In this document: positions 25,809 through 34,578 of the stretch, one piece after another
Position numbering within the stretch: the first letter of the stretch is position 1
Layout of the letters: every line of letters begins with the position of its first letter
Origin: Roseomonas mucosa ATCC BAA-692
GTDB taxonomy: Bacteria; Pseudomonadota; Alphaproteobacteria; Acetobacterales; Acetobacteraceae
Direction: 5' to 3'
Assembly: GCF_000622225.1 (NCBI RefSeq)
Contig: NZ_JHWD01000010.1
Span: forward strand, 62,001 to 126,000
Length of the DNA stretch: 64,000 bases
Position numbers and translations under genes: made by a program
Notes under the pieces: model-generated
Told to the model about the DNA's origin: nothing
Database searches by the model: none
Seen by the model: only the letters and a program-made list of their open reading frames with translations

Positions 25809-27230
25809 TCAGGGCAGACGCCCGAGCAGGGATACGAGTTTCCGCAGCATGGGCCGGTCCAGGGCCGGCGCAAGCCTGTCCAGCGCCGCCAGGCGAAGGC
25901 TGCCCCCCAGGGAAGGCTGCGGCAGGGGCAGGGCGGCAAGGTCGCGCAGCGGGCGGCCCAGCAGCAGCGCCAGTGCCCCGGCGAGCTCGCGCGGCGCGGC
26001 GATGCCGGGCGCCAGCACGGCGGCGCCGAGCAGCCTGTCCCGCCGGTCCAGCACCAGCCGGACCAGCCCGCCCGTCCGGCCCTCGGCGACCAGCCGGCCG
26101 CTCTCCGTGAGGCCGCGCCGCTGCATCCGGACGACATGCCCGGCCGCCTCGGCCTCGGCGGCGGTCAGGCCGACCTGCAGCAGCTCGGGATCGGTGCGGA
26201 CCAGCCGCGCGGGCGGGGGCGTGGAGGGGTGGCCGGGAATGCGGAGGAACAGGGAGCGCAGCAGCAGCGCCGCGTGTTCCTCAGCCCTGTCGGGATGCGC
26301 GCCGGAATCCGCGACATCGGCGATGCTGCCGGCCGCCCAGACCCTGCGGTTGCCCCGGGCGCGCAGGCCAGGGCCGGTGGCGATGCCGTGCGCGGTCGTG
26401 GCGATGCCGGCGGCGGCGAGGTCCAGCGGTGCCAGCCGGGGCCGGGACGGGGTGGCCAGCAGCAGATGGGTGCCGGTGATCCGCCGGCCATCCTCCAGCA
26501 GCAGCTCCAGCCCTTCGGGATGGCGCTCCACCCGCACCGCCGGATGCCCTTCGCACAGGGTGATCCCCTCCGCCCGGAGCGCTTCGCGCAGCAGCTCCAC
26601 CATCTCCGGCTCCAGCCCCGGCAGGAGCGGGCCGTCCGCGACAACGGTGGCGAGGCAGCCCAGGCGCTGATGGGCCTGGGCCAGCTCCAGTGCCTCCGCC
26701 CCATGGCCCAGGATCAGGAGGTGCCCGGGCGGCGTGTCCAGGTCGAGGCCGCTCTGCCCATCGAGATAGGGGGTGTCGGCCAGCCCCTCTATGGCGGGCA
26801 GCAGCGGCGCGCTGCCCGCCGCCACCACGGCCTGGCGGAAACGCCAGCTGCGGCCGGCGGCCTCCAGGCAGTCGGGGGCCAGGAAATGCGCCGAGGAGCC
26901 GGTGACGAGATCGACCCCCATGCCGCGCAGTCGGGCCTCCGAGGATTCGGGCTCCAGGGCTTCCGTGGCGCGGCGGAGATGTGCCCGGACACCTTCCCAG
27001 TCGATGGCCAGGTCCGCGGCGCGGAGCCCGAGTCGCTCCCCTTGCCGCAGGGCCTGGGCAGTGCGGGCGGCGGCCAGCAGCGCGTCCAGCGGCAGGCGCT
27101 GCCGCAGCCGCCGCCCGCCGGGCTCCTCGCGCTCGAAGAGGGTGACGCGCCGGCCCAGCAGGGTCGCGAGGGTGGCGGTGGAAAGACCGGCGGAGCCGGC
27201 GCCGATCACGGCGATGTCGGTCTCAGGCAT
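25809..27230 (-). CDS. Dihydrolipoamide/mercuric reductase-like flavoprotein lacking the redox disulfide
   Basis: 473 aa with the pyridine nucleotide-disulfide reductase layout: FAD motif GAGSAG (10-15), an NAD domain (LLILGHGAEALELA), a second FAD contact (RRVWAAGSIAD) and a C-terminal dimer-like domain. The usual GGxCxNxGCxPSK is here GGRRLRQRLPLDA (38-50), so both Cys are gone. The C-terminal HPTxSE dyad is replaced by QPSLGGS. It therefore cannot use disulfide chemistry; it may be a simple NAD(P)H-dependent flavin oxidoreductase or a degenerate copy. It lies just upstream of bdhA on the same strand. Confidence 0.8.
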   Translation of the reverse strand: MPETDIAVIGAGSAGLSTATLATLLGRRVTLFEREEPGGRRLRQRLPLDALLAAARTAQALRQGERLGLRAADLAIDWEGVRAHLRRATEALEPESSEARLRGMGVDLVTGSSAHFLAPDCLEAAGRSWRFRQAVVAAGSAPLLPAIEGLADTPYLDGQSGLDLDTPPGHLLILGHGAEALELAQAHQRLGCLATVVADGPLLPGLEPEMVELLREALRAEGITLCEGHPAVRVERHPEGLELLLEDGRRITGTHLLLATPSRPRLAPLDLAAAGIATTAHGIATGPGLRARGNRRVWAAGSIADVADSGAHPDRAEEHAALLLRSLFLRIPGHPSTPPPARLVRTDPELLQVGLTAAEAEAAGHVVRMQRRGLTESGRLVAEGRTGGLVRLVLDRRDRLLGAAVLAPGIAAPRELAGALALLLGRPLRDLAALPLPQPSLGGSLRLAALDRLAPALDRPMLRKLVSLLGRLP

Positions 27231-27375
27231 GCGCCGCCCCTTATGGCCGCAGCCGGGCCCGGCGTCAGGAGGGGATCGCACGATGGGACGGGATTGGCGG
27301 CGGCCGGAGGGGCCGGAAACGGCGAAGCGGGGGCAGGGATGCGGGAATGCGGGGCCGATCCCGCGTGTTGAGTGG

Positions 27376-27405
27376 TTGACGGGTCCGTTACCCTCTCCCT
27401 ATACA
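27376..27405 (+). promoter_or_regulatory. Sigma-70-type promoter for the rpmH unit
   Basis: TTGACG (27376-27381), 18 nt, TATACA (27400-27405). This is the best promoter match I found in the window, lying in the 340-nt gap between the divergent flavoprotein and rpmH genes. It would give a leader of about 160 nt before the rpmH GTG. Confidence 0.6.
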
Positions 27406-27452
27406 GCGCCAACCGCGCCGGACCCGCGCCTTGTGCACCGGGGCCGGCGTTG

Positions 27453-27508
27453 CCTGTCGTGCCTGTCTCCCTGCCCTCGGGGGAGGGGACGGAGACGGGC
27501 ACGGCCGG
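27453..27508 (+). promoter_or_regulatory. Long stable hairpin in the rpmH leader
   Basis: Positions 27458-27470 pair with 27491-27503 in 13 consecutive pairs (one G-U). The stem extends outward with a U-G and a G-C pair, and two more G-C pairs after a mismatch. Inside, CCCTC (27474-27478) pairs with GAGGG (27483-27487) around a GGGG loop. It lies between the promoter and the rpmH start and is followed by another small CGGG-AAA-CCCG hairpin. It could affect mRNA stability or expression; no T-run follows directly. Confidence 0.65.
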
Positions 27509-27571
27509 GAAACCCGAAACGGGGTCGGTCCCGGCAGATCCAGCCACTTTTTCCGAACGGAGCCACGTCCC

Positions 27572-27706
27572 GTGAAGCGTACCTATCAGCCCTCCAAGCT
27601 CGTCCGGAAGCGCCGGCACGGCTTCCGCGCCCGCATGGAGACGGTGGGCGGCCGCAGGGTCGTCGCCAACCGCCGCTCCAAGGGCCGCAAGCGCCTGTCC
27701 GCCTGA
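27572..27706 (+). CDS. rpmH: 50S ribosomal protein L34
   Basis: 44 aa, essentially the universal L34 sequence: [17 protein letters not shown] and [21 protein letters not shown] start; no ATG is available. First gene of the conserved rpmH-rnpA-yidD-yidC-engB unit, preceded by a strong promoter and a structured leader. Confidence 0.97.
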   Translation: MKRTYQPSKLVRKRRHGFRARMETVGGRRVVANRRSKGRKRLSA

Positions 27707-27734
27707 GCGGACGGCGCGCGGTTCCGCGTATCCC

Positions 27735-28136
27735 ATGGCCCTGCCGCGCCTGAAGCAGCGACGCGAGTTCCTTCGCGTCGCCGGCAAGGGTAAGCGCGCG
27801 GCACGGCCCAGTGTGCTGCTGCAGGCTCTTCCGGAAACGGAAGGGCCTCTTCGCGTCGGTTTCACGGCAACGAAGAAGCTCGGCAACGCCGTGGTGCGCA
27901 ACCGCGCCAAGCGGCGGCTGCGCGCCGCGGCGCACGAACTGCTGCACGCGGCCCCGCCGCCCGGCTGCGCGCCCCGTGGCTGGGACCTCGTGCTCGTCGC
28001 CCGCGACGGGGTGATGACGCGCGACTGGTCCACGCTGCTGGGCGACCTGCGCGGCGCGCTTCGCCAGGCGGGCGTCATCGTCCCGCCGGGTCCCGCCGCG
28101 GCGGAAGGCGGCACCGCGCCGGGGCAGGGGGCATGA
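27735..28136 (+). CDS. rnpA: Ribonuclease P protein component
   Basis: Protein subunit of RNase P, which matures tRNA 5' ends. 133 aa. The RNR signature NAVVRNRAKRRLR and the preceding RVGFTATKKLGNAV are present; the N-terminal RLKQRREFLRV is typical. The C-terminal tail is Ala/Gly/Pro-rich. It lies 28 nt after rpmH, and its stop overlaps the yidD ATG (ATGA). Confidence 0.96.
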   Translation: MALPRLKQRREFLRVAGKGKRAARPSVLLQALPETEGPLRVGFTATKKLGNAVVRNRAKRRLRAAAHELLHAAPPPGCAPRGWDLVLVARDGVMTRDWSTLLGDLRGALRQAGVIVPPGPAAAEGGTAPGQGA

Positions 28137-28396
28137 GCCCCGCCGCCGGCGTCCTGACCGTCGCGGTGCATGCCTATCGCTATGGGCTTCGCCCGATCAT
28201 CGGCAGCCACTGCCGCTTCCACCCGCATTGCAGCGACTATGCGCTCGAGGCCCTGGCCAGCCATGGTGCCACGCGCGGCACCTGGCTGACGGCCCGGCGA
28301 ATCCTGCGCTGCCACCCCTGGAACCCGGGCGGCTGGGACCCTGTCCCGCCCGCATCGCCCCGCATTGGGGCATCCACCGCCCGCGAGAACGGTTGA
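28133..28396 (+). CDS. yidD: Membrane protein insertion efficiency factor YidD
   Basis: 87 aa. Family core: HAYRYGLRPIIGSHCRFHPH, CSDYALEAL, and RILRCHPWNPGGWDPVP. YidD is a small amphipathic inner-membrane-associated protein thought to help YidC insertion. ATGA overlap with rnpA; yidC starts 4 nt after its stop. Confidence 0.95.
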   Translation: MSPAAGVLTVAVHAYRYGLRPIIGSHCRFHPHCSDYALEALASHGATRGTWLTARRILRCHPWNPGGWDPVPPASPRIGASTARENG

Positions 28397-28400
28397 ATCG

Positions 28401-30149
28401 ATGGACAACAAGCGACTGCTCGTCGCGATCGCGATCTCGATCGCCATCCTGCTGGGCTTCGAGCTGTGGAACCGCCCCACGGTGCAGCAGCAGGTGCAGA
28501 GCCAGCAGCAGGCACGCCAGGCGCCGACCGAGCCCCTGCCGCCCGGCATCGGCTCCCCGGCCCCGACCCAGGGCGCCCAGCCGCCGGAGCGCGTCGCGGC
28601 CGAGCACCTGCCGATCGAGACGCCGCGCCTGGGCGGCAGCCTCAACCTGCGTGGCGCCAGGCTCGACGACTTGGTGCTGAAGAACTACCGCGAGACGGTC
28701 GCGCCGAATTCGCCGCTGGTGCGCATGTTCGCGCCGCGCGGAGAGGTCGCGCCCTATTTCACCCAGTGGGGCTGGAGCGCCGCCGATGGCCGCACGCCGG
28801 TGCCGGGGCCCGACACCGACTGGACGGTGGCGGACAAGGCGCCGCTGACGCCGCAGCATCCGGTGACCCTGCGCTGGGACAACGGCGCCGGTCAGGTCTT
28901 CGAGATCGTGCTGTCGGTGGACGACAACTTCATGTTCACCGCGCAGCAGCGGGTGATCAACAACGGGTCCGAGCCGGTGCAGGTCCTGCCCTGGACCCGC
29001 GTGCGGCGCGAGCACACGCCGCAGCTCGCGAACTACTACATCCTGCACGAGGGCTTCGTCGGCGTGCTCGGCGGGCACCTGCAGGAGCTGAAGTACTCGG
29101 CCGCCAAGGATGCCGCGAACAAGGCGCAGGGGCTTGCCTTCCAGGAGGACAGCACCGGCGGCTGGGCAGGCTTCACCGACAAGTATTGGCTGGCCGCGGT
29201 CACCGCGATGACGCCGCAGGAGACCATCCGCGCCGCCTTCCGCCACACGCAGGAGCAGCCGGGCCCCGAGGGCGACCGCTGGCAGGTGGATTTCTCCGCG
29301 CCGCAGCCGCTGAGCGTGGCGCCGGGCGCGACGGCGGATTTCGGCACGCGCGTCTTCGCCGGCGCCAAGGAGGTCCGCACCCTCGACGCCTATCGCGACA
29401 ACCTCGGGATCACCGATTTCGACAAGGCTGTGGATTTCGGCTGGTTCTATTTCCTGACCAAGCCGTTCTTCTACGCGCTGGACTGGCTGTATCACATCGT
29501 CGGCAATTTCGGCATCGCCATCCTGATCTTCACGGTGGCGCTGAAGGCGCTGTTCTTCCCGCTGGCCAACAAGTCCTACAAGTCCATGGCGCGGATGCGC
29601 GCCCTGACGCCGCGGATGAACGAGATCCGGGAGAAGTTCAAGGACGACCCGGCGAAGATGCAGCAGGAGATGATGGGCCTGTACAAGACGGAGAAGGTGA
29701 ACCCCGCCTCCGGCTGCCTGCCCATCCTGATCCAGATCCCGGTCTTCTTCGCGCTCTACAAGGTCCTGTTCGTCACCATCGAGATGCGGCATGCGCCCTT
29801 CTTCGGCTGGATCCGCGACCTTTCGGCGCCCGACCCGACCAACCTGTTCACGCTGTTCGGGCTGATCCCCTGGGATCCGCCGCACATGCTACACATGCCG
29901 GTCTGGGCGATCATCATGGGCTTCACCATGTGGGCGCAGCAGCGGCTGAACCCGCAGCCGCCCGATCCGATCCAGGCCAAGCTCTTCGCCTGGATGCCGG
30001 TGATCTTCACCTTCATGCTGGCGAGCTTCCCGGCCGGGCTGGTGATCTACTGGAGCTGGAACAACACGCTCTCCGTGCTCCAGCAGGCCTGGATCACCCG
30101 GCAGGAGCGTGCCGAGCGCCGCGAGCAGAAGAAGCTGGTGCGGACATGA
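28401..30149 (+). CDS. yidC: Membrane protein insertase YidC
   Basis: Inserts and folds inner-membrane proteins, alone or with SecYEG. 582 aa. N-terminal membrane segment (LLVAIAISIAILLGF), a Gln/Pro-rich linker, the large periplasmic P1 domain (about 70-350), then the conserved five-segment core with ANKSYKSMARM and NPASGCLPILIQIPVFFALY, and a basic C-terminus. Its stop overlaps the engB ATG (ATGA). Confidence 0.98.
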   Translation: MDNKRLLVAIAISIAILLGFELWNRPTVQQQVQSQQQARQAPTEPLPPGIGSPAPTQGAQPPERVAAEHLPIETPRLGGSLNLRGARLDDLVLKNYRETVAPNSPLVRMFAPRGEVAPYFTQWGWSAADGRTPVPGPDTDWTVADKAPLTPQHPVTLRWDNGAGQVFEIVLSVDDNFMFTAQQRVINNGSEPVQVLPWTRVRREHTPQLANYYILHEGFVGVLGGHLQELKYSAAKDAANKAQGLAFQEDSTGGWAGFTDKYWLAAVTAMTPQETIRAAFRHTQEQPGPEGDRWQVDFSAPQPLSVAPGATADFGTRVFAGAKEVRTLDAYRDNLGITDFDKAVDFGWFYFLTKPFFYALDWLYHIVGNFGIAILIFTVALKALFFPLANKSYKSMARMRALTPRMNEIREKFKDDPAKMQQEMMGLYKTEKVNPASGCLPILIQIPVFFALYKVLFVTIEMRHAPFFGWIRDLSAPDPTNLFTLFGLIPWDPPHMLHMPVWAIIMGFTMWAQQRLNPQPPDPIQAKLFAWMPVIFTFMLASFPAGLVIYWSWNNTLSVLQQAWITRQERAERREQKKLVRT

Positions 30150-30856
30150 GCGAGGCACCGGAGCACAAGCCGGAGGCCGCTGCCCCGGCCGCTCCGGCGG
30201 ATGAGCGCGAGGCCGAGCGCCTCGCGGCGCTGGAGGCCGGGCGGCTGCTCTTCGCCCGGCCCTGCCGCTTCGTCTTCGCCTCCCAGCGGCTGGACCAGCT
30301 GCCGGAGGCGCGGCTGCCGGAGGTGGCCTTCTGCGGCCGCTCCAACGTAGGCAAGTCCTCGCTGGTGAACGCCCTGACGGGCCAGAAGACCCTGGCCCGC
30401 GTGTCCAACACCCCCGGGCGCACCAAGCAGCTGAACTTCTTCGAGCTGGGCGGGGCGGGTCAGGCGCGGCTCACCCTCGTGGACATGCCGGGCTATGGCT
30501 ATGCCCAGGCGGCCAAGGCGGTGAAGGAGGACTGGCAGGGGTTGATGTTCGACTACCTGCGCGGCCGGACGACCCTGCGCCGGGTCATCCTGCTCCTCGA
30601 TGCGCGGGTGGAGACCAAGGACTCGGACCGGGCGGCGATGGACCTGCTCGGAAAGGCGGCGGTGCCCTTCCAGATCGTGCTGACCAAGGCCGACGATACG
30701 CCGCAGGCGCGGTTGGCGAAGCGTCAGCAGGAGGCGGAGCGCCTGGTGGCCAAGCAGGCGGCGGCCCATCCGCTGGTGATCACCACCAGCAGTGAGAAGG
30801 GCCTGGGCATCCCCGAACTGCGGGCGGAACTCGCTTCCATGGCCCTGGCACCCTGA
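30146..30856 (+). CDS. engB: Ribosome biogenesis GTPase EngB (YihA/YsxC)
   Basis: 236 aa circularly ordered G-protein involved in large-subunit assembly and cell division. G1 GRSNVGKSS, G2 TPGRTKQLNFF, G3 DMPGYGYA, G4 TKADD, G5 TSSEKG. A roughly 60-residue N-terminal extension is acidic and Ala-rich before the conserved core. Last gene of the rpmH unit; an imperfect hairpin (GGCACG/CGTGCC, 30862-30881) follows the stop but lacks a T-run. Confidence 0.97.
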   Translation: MSEAPEHKPEAAAPAAPADEREAERLAALEAGRLLFARPCRFVFASQRLDQLPEARLPEVAFCGRSNVGKSSLVNALTGQKTLARVSNTPGRTKQLNFFELGGAGQARLTLVDMPGYGYAQAAKAVKEDWQGLMFDYLRGRTTLRRVILLLDARVETKDSDRAAMDLLGKAAVPFQIVLTKADDTPQARLAKRQQEAERLVAKQAAAHPLVITTSSEKGLGIPELRAELASMALAP

Positions 30857-30976
30857 TCCCTGGCACGAACTGAGGCGTGCCGGCCACAGTGCGGCATAAT
30901 GGACGCAGTTCAACCTGCGCGTGCTTCTCCCGAATCCTGGCGTCGTCATAAGACAGATATGCCCAGGGAGGGTTTG

Positions 30977-31216
30977 GTGAGACGCGTGGTCCTTGCGCTC
31001 TGTGTTGCCTTGCTGGCCCCGGCCGTCCAGGCCGCGACGCCCGACCGCTGCCCGGTCGACACGAGGCCGGATTTGCGCCGCATCATCGGAGGGCCGGCTC
31101 ATCTCCGACCGCTTTCCGGTGTGACGCAGAGCACCCCCCGCATCGGCCTGTTTCGGCCGGACACTTCCTGTGGCTTCCCCCCGGTGCGCCGGATTTCCCG
31201 CCCGCGCACCGGCTGA
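30977..31216 (+). CDS. Small putative secreted protein
   Basis: 79 aa from a GTG preceded by AGGGAGG 4 nt away; an ATG at 30959 would add six residues. Residues 1-19 form a good Sec signal (RR, hydrophobic run, AVQA cleavage site). The mature 60 residues are basic and Pro/Arg-rich with two Cys (DRCP and TSCG), which could form a disulfide in the periplasm. No family recognised. It stands alone between engB and argB. It may be a real small exported protein or a chance frame; the signal and ribosome site favour the former. Confidence 0.5.
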   Translation: MRRVVLALCVALLAPAVQAATPDRCPVDTRPDLRRIIGGPAHLRPLSGVTQSTPRIGLFRPDTSCGFPPVRRISRPRTG

Positions 31217-31334
31217 TCGGCGCGGCGAGGAGCGGGAGTACACGGGCCTACCCCACCGGCCCGGGTGCATACCCCGCCCGCTCCTTGCCGCCCGAGAGGC
31301 CCTCCGATCCGGCCCAGCCCCGCCCATGGCTCCC

Positions 31335-31358
31335 AGCCGGAGCCGGAGCCGGAGCCGG
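31335..31358 (+). repeat. Hexanucleotide tandem repeat (AGCCGG)4
   Basis: Four perfect copies of AGCCGG in the about 230-nt non-coding stretch before argB. No other function seen in that stretch. Confidence 0.85.
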
Positions 31359-31443
31359 CCGGCCGCGGCGCTCTTGACCCTGTGCTGCGGTGCCCGCAAG
31401 AGGCGAACGGCGCCTTCCGCCGCGATCCATCGGAGCCGATGCC

Positions 31444-32328
31444 ATGACCGAAACCATGCGCGACAACATCGCGCTCCTTTCCGATGCGCTACCTTTCCTG
31501 AAGCGTTACGACGACGCCGTCGTGGTCGTGAAGTACGGTGGCCATGCTATGGGGGAGGAGGAGACGGCCTTCCGCTTCGGCCAGGACATCGCGCTGCTGG
31601 AGCAGGTCGGCATCAACCCGGTGGTGGTGCATGGCGGCGGGCCGCAGATCAACGCCATGCTGAAGCAGCTGAACGTACAGTCCGAGTTCGTCCAGGGCCT
31701 GCGCATCACCGACGAGAAGACGGTGGACATCGTCGAGATGGTCCTGGCCGGATCGGTGAACAAGCAGGTGGCCGAGGCGATCACCCGGGCCGGTGCCATC
31801 GCCGTCGGCATCAGCGGCAAGGACGGCAACCTGATCACTGCGCGCAAGACGCTGAAGACGGTCACGGACCCGCAGACCGGCGAGCCGAAGGTGCTCGACC
31901 TGGGCTTCGTGGGCGAGCCGGAGAAGGTCGATACCCGCGTCCTGGAGCTGCTGATCGGCGCCGATATCGTGCCCGTGGTGGCACCGGTCGGAGTGGATGC
32001 GAAGGGCCAGACCTTGAACATCAACGCCGACACCGTGGCCGGAGCGGTGGCCGGGGCGCTGAAGGCGGCGCGGCTGCTGATGCTGACCGACGTGCCGGGC
32101 GTGCTGGACGAGAACAAGCGCCTGATCCCGGAAATGACGGTGGCCGAGGTCCGGGCCGGGATCGCGAGCGGCATGATCTCGGGCGGGATGATCCCGAAGG
32201 TCGAGACCTGCATCCAGGCGGTGGAGCTGGGTGTCGAGGGCGCCGTGATCCTGGACGGGCGGGTACCGCATGCGGTGCTGGCCGAGCTCTTCACCGATGC
32301 CGGGCCGGGGACGCTGATCCGGCCCTGA
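31444..32328 (+). CDS. argB: Acetylglutamate kinase
   Basis: Phosphorylates N-acetylglutamate in arginine synthesis. 294 aa. Amino-acid kinase motifs: [11 protein letters not shown] (28-38), [32 protein letters not shown], and the C-terminal [10 protein letters not shown]. Downstream of the rpmH-engB unit, as in other alphaproteobacteria, but with its own 5' region. By recollection, relatives often have a HAD-type nucleotidase gene between argB and dapD; it is absent here. Confidence 0.97.
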   Translation: MTETMRDNIALLSDALPFLKRYDDAVVVVKYGGHAMGEEETAFRFGQDIALLEQVGINPVVVHGGGPQINAMLKQLNVQSEFVQGLRITDEKTVDIVEMVLAGSVNKQVAEAITRAGAIAVGISGKDGNLITARKTLKTVTDPQTGEPKVLDLGFVGEPEKVDTRVLELLIGADIVPVVAPVGVDAKGQTLNINADTVAGAVAGALKAARLLMLTDVPGVLDENKRLIPEMTVAEVRAGIASGMISGGMIPKVETCIQAVELGVEGAVILDGRVPHAVLAELFTDAGPGTLIRP

Positions 32329-32600
32329 GGGCCTGAGGCCGCCTCGTGGCTGGCCCGGGGGCGAGAGGCTCCGCCGCTCGCCCCGGATCCTCACGCCGTG
32401 GCGACCGGCTCCGGTCCGCTGGCCGGATGTGGAGCGGGGGCTGCGACGGCCGGGCAGGGGTGCCGTTCACACAAGGCCTGTGGCGCTTCGCTTCCCGGCG
32501 GGCCGGACTCCATCGCAAGCGGCGCGTTGACACGCCTGCCGGTGCGCGCGAGAGGGTCACGCCGAACGCATTCGCCAAACCGATCGGGATCATCGCGACC

Positions 32601-33440
32601 ATGGACCTGTCCAGCCTGCAGAAGACCATCGAGGCGCTCTGGGAGCGCCGCGCGGAAGTGACGCCCGCCACCCAGGGTGCCGACCGCCAGGCGGTGGCGG
32701 ATGCGCTGGACCTGCTGGACAGCGGCAAGCAGCGCGTCGCCTCCATCTCCGGCAATGGCGAGTGGACGGTGCACCAGTGGCTGAAGCAGGCGGTGCTGCT
32801 GAGCTTCCGGCTGGAGGACAACACCTTCCGCCGGCAGGAAGGCGCCGGGGCCTGGGACAAGGTGCCGCTGAAGTGGGAGGGCTGGAGCGAGACCCAGTTC
32901 CGCGAGGCCGGGTTCCGCGCCGTGCCGGGCGCCGTGGCCCGCCGCCCGGCCTATATCGCGCCGAACGTGGTGCTGATGCCCTCCTTCGTGAATGTCGGCG
33001 CCTATGTCGATTCCGGTACCATGGTCGATACCTGGACCACGGTCGGCTCCTGCGCCCAGATCGGGAAGAACTGCCACCTGTCCGGCGGCGTCGGCATCGG
33101 CGGCGTGCTGGAGCCGCTGCAGGCCAATCCGGTGATCGTCGAGGACGACTGCTTCATCGGCGCCCGCTCCGAGGTGGCCGAGGGCGTGATCGTCGGCCGC
33201 GGCTCGGTGCTGTCGATGGGCGTGTTCCTCTCCGCCTCCACCAAGATCATCGACCGCGCTACGGGCGAGGTCTTCGTTGGCCGTGTGCCCGCCTATTCCG
33301 TGGTGGTGCCCGGCAACCTGCCCGGCAGGCCGCTGCCGGACGGGTCGCAGGGGCCATCGCTCTACTGCGCCGTAATCGTGAAGCGGGTGGACGCCCGCAC
33401 GCGCGAGAAGACCTCGATCAACGAGCTGCTGCGCGATTGA
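32601..33440 (+). CDS. dapD: 2,3,4,5-Tetrahydropyridine-2,6-dicarboxylate N-succinyltransferase
   Basis: Succinyl-CoA-dependent step of lysine/diaminopimelate synthesis. 279 aa. An N-terminal helical domain ([16 protein letters not shown]) is followed by a left-handed beta-helix of hexapeptide repeats (about 100-225) with [20 protein letters not shown] and [12 protein letters not shown], and a C-terminal strand domain. dapE follows 25 nt downstream, so the succinylase branch is encoded together. Confidence 0.97.
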   Translation: MDLSSLQKTIEALWERRAEVTPATQGADRQAVADALDLLDSGKQRVASISGNGEWTVHQWLKQAVLLSFRLEDNTFRRQEGAGAWDKVPLKWEGWSETQFREAGFRAVPGAVARRPAYIAPNVVLMPSFVNVGAYVDSGTMVDTWTTVGSCAQIGKNCHLSGGVGIGGVLEPLQANPVIVEDDCFIGARSEVAEGVIVGRGSVLSMGVFLSASTKIIDRATGEVFVGRVPAYSVVVPGNLPGRPLPDGSQGPSLYCAVIVKRVDARTREKTSINELLRD

Positions 33441-33465
33441 GCCGCCCTTGACCGGAGCCCGGGCC

Positions 33466-34578
33466 GTGACCGCCATCGCCGACCCCCTGCCGATCGCGCA
33501 GGCGCTGATCCGCTGCCGTTCCGTCACCCCGGCGGATGACGGGGCGATGGCGGTGCTGGAGGGCATCCTGGAGCCCCTGGGCTTCCGCTGCACCCGCCTG
33601 CGCTTCGGCGAGACGGAGAACCTCTTCGCCCGGCGGGGCGGGGAGGGGCCGCATCTCTGCTTCGCCGGGCATGTGGACGTGGTGCCGCCCGGCGAGGGCT
33701 GGCGCCACGATCCCTTCGCGGCGGAGATCGTGGAGGGCGTGCTCTACGGCCGCGGGGCCACGGACATGAAGGGCGGGGTGGCCGCCATGCTCGCCGCCGC
33801 CCATGCGCCGCAGCCGCGCGGCAGCCTCTCCTTCCTGATCACCGGGGATGAGGAGGGCGATGCCCATGACGGCACGGTGCGCGTGCTGGAATGGATGGCG
33901 GCGAACGGGCAGGTGCCGGACATGTGCCTCGTGGGCGAGCCGACCTCCAGGGTCCGGCTGGGCGACACGATCAAGATCGGGCGGCGGGGCAGCCTGACCG
34001 CCTATCTGACGGTGCGGGGCACGCAGGGCCATGTCGCCTATCCGGCGCGCTGCGACAATCCGGTGCACCGGCTGGTGCGGGCGCTGAACCGGCTGGTGGC
34101 GCAGCCGCTGGACGAGGGAACGGAATGGTTCGAGGCTTCCTCGATCCAGGTTACGAGCTTTGACGTGGGCAATCCGACGACCAACCTCGTGCCGGGCGAG
34201 GCGAAGGCCACCCTGAACATCCGCTTCAACAACCTGCACGGCGCCGCCAGCCTGGAGCGCTGGATCCGGGAGGCGCTGGAGGCCGAGGCGCCGCAACACG
34301 AGGCGCGCTTCTCCTGTTCCGGCGAGGCCTTCCTGACCGGGCCGGGGCCTTTCGTGGAGGCGCTGCGCCGCGCGGTGGAGCGGGCGACGGGCGAGGCGGC
34401 GGCGCTGGACACCGGCGGCGGCACCTCGGATGCGCGCTTCATCACCCGCTACTGCCCGGTGGCCGAGCTGGGCGCGGTGGGGACCACCATGCACAAGGTG
34501 GACGAATGCACGCCGGTCGGGGAACTGCGCGCCCTGGCCGCGCTCTATGGCGCCGTGATCGCGGAGTGCCTCGGCTGA
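33466..34578 (+). CDS. dapE: Succinyl-diaminopimelate desuccinylase
   Basis: Di-zinc M20 hydrolase that releases LL-diaminopimelate. About 370 aa. Metal ligands are visible in FAGHVDVVPP, GRGATDMKGG, TGDEEGD, LVGEPTS and the C-terminal GTTMHKVDE; the dimerisation domain carries GTQGHVAYP. Start chosen at the GTG (VTAIADP) with GGAG upstream; a TTG at 33448 is the alternative. Overlaps the next gene. Confidence 0.96.
   Translation: MTAIADPLPIAQALIRCRSVTPADDGAMAVLEGILEPLGFRCTRLRFGETENLFARRGGEGPHLCFAGHVDVVPPGEGWRHDPFAAEIVEGVLYGRGATDMKGGVAAMLAAAHAPQPRGSLSFLITGDEEGDAHDGTVRVLEWMAANGQVPDMCLVGEPTSRVRLGDTIKIGRRGSLTAYLTVRGTQGHVAYPARCDNPVHRLVRALNRLVAQPLDEGTEWFEASSIQVTSFDVGNPTTNLVPGEAKATLNIRFNNLHGAASLERWIREALEAEAPQHEARFSCSGEAFLTGPGPFVEALRRAVERATGEAAALDTGGGTSDARFITRYCPVAELGAVGTTMHKVDECTPVGELRALAALYGAVIAECLG

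Noticed and set aside
32527-32532. Perfect TTGACA as a -35 box before dapD
   Set aside because: No acceptable -10 hexamer lies 16-18 nt downstream; the region there is G/C-rich (GAGAGG).
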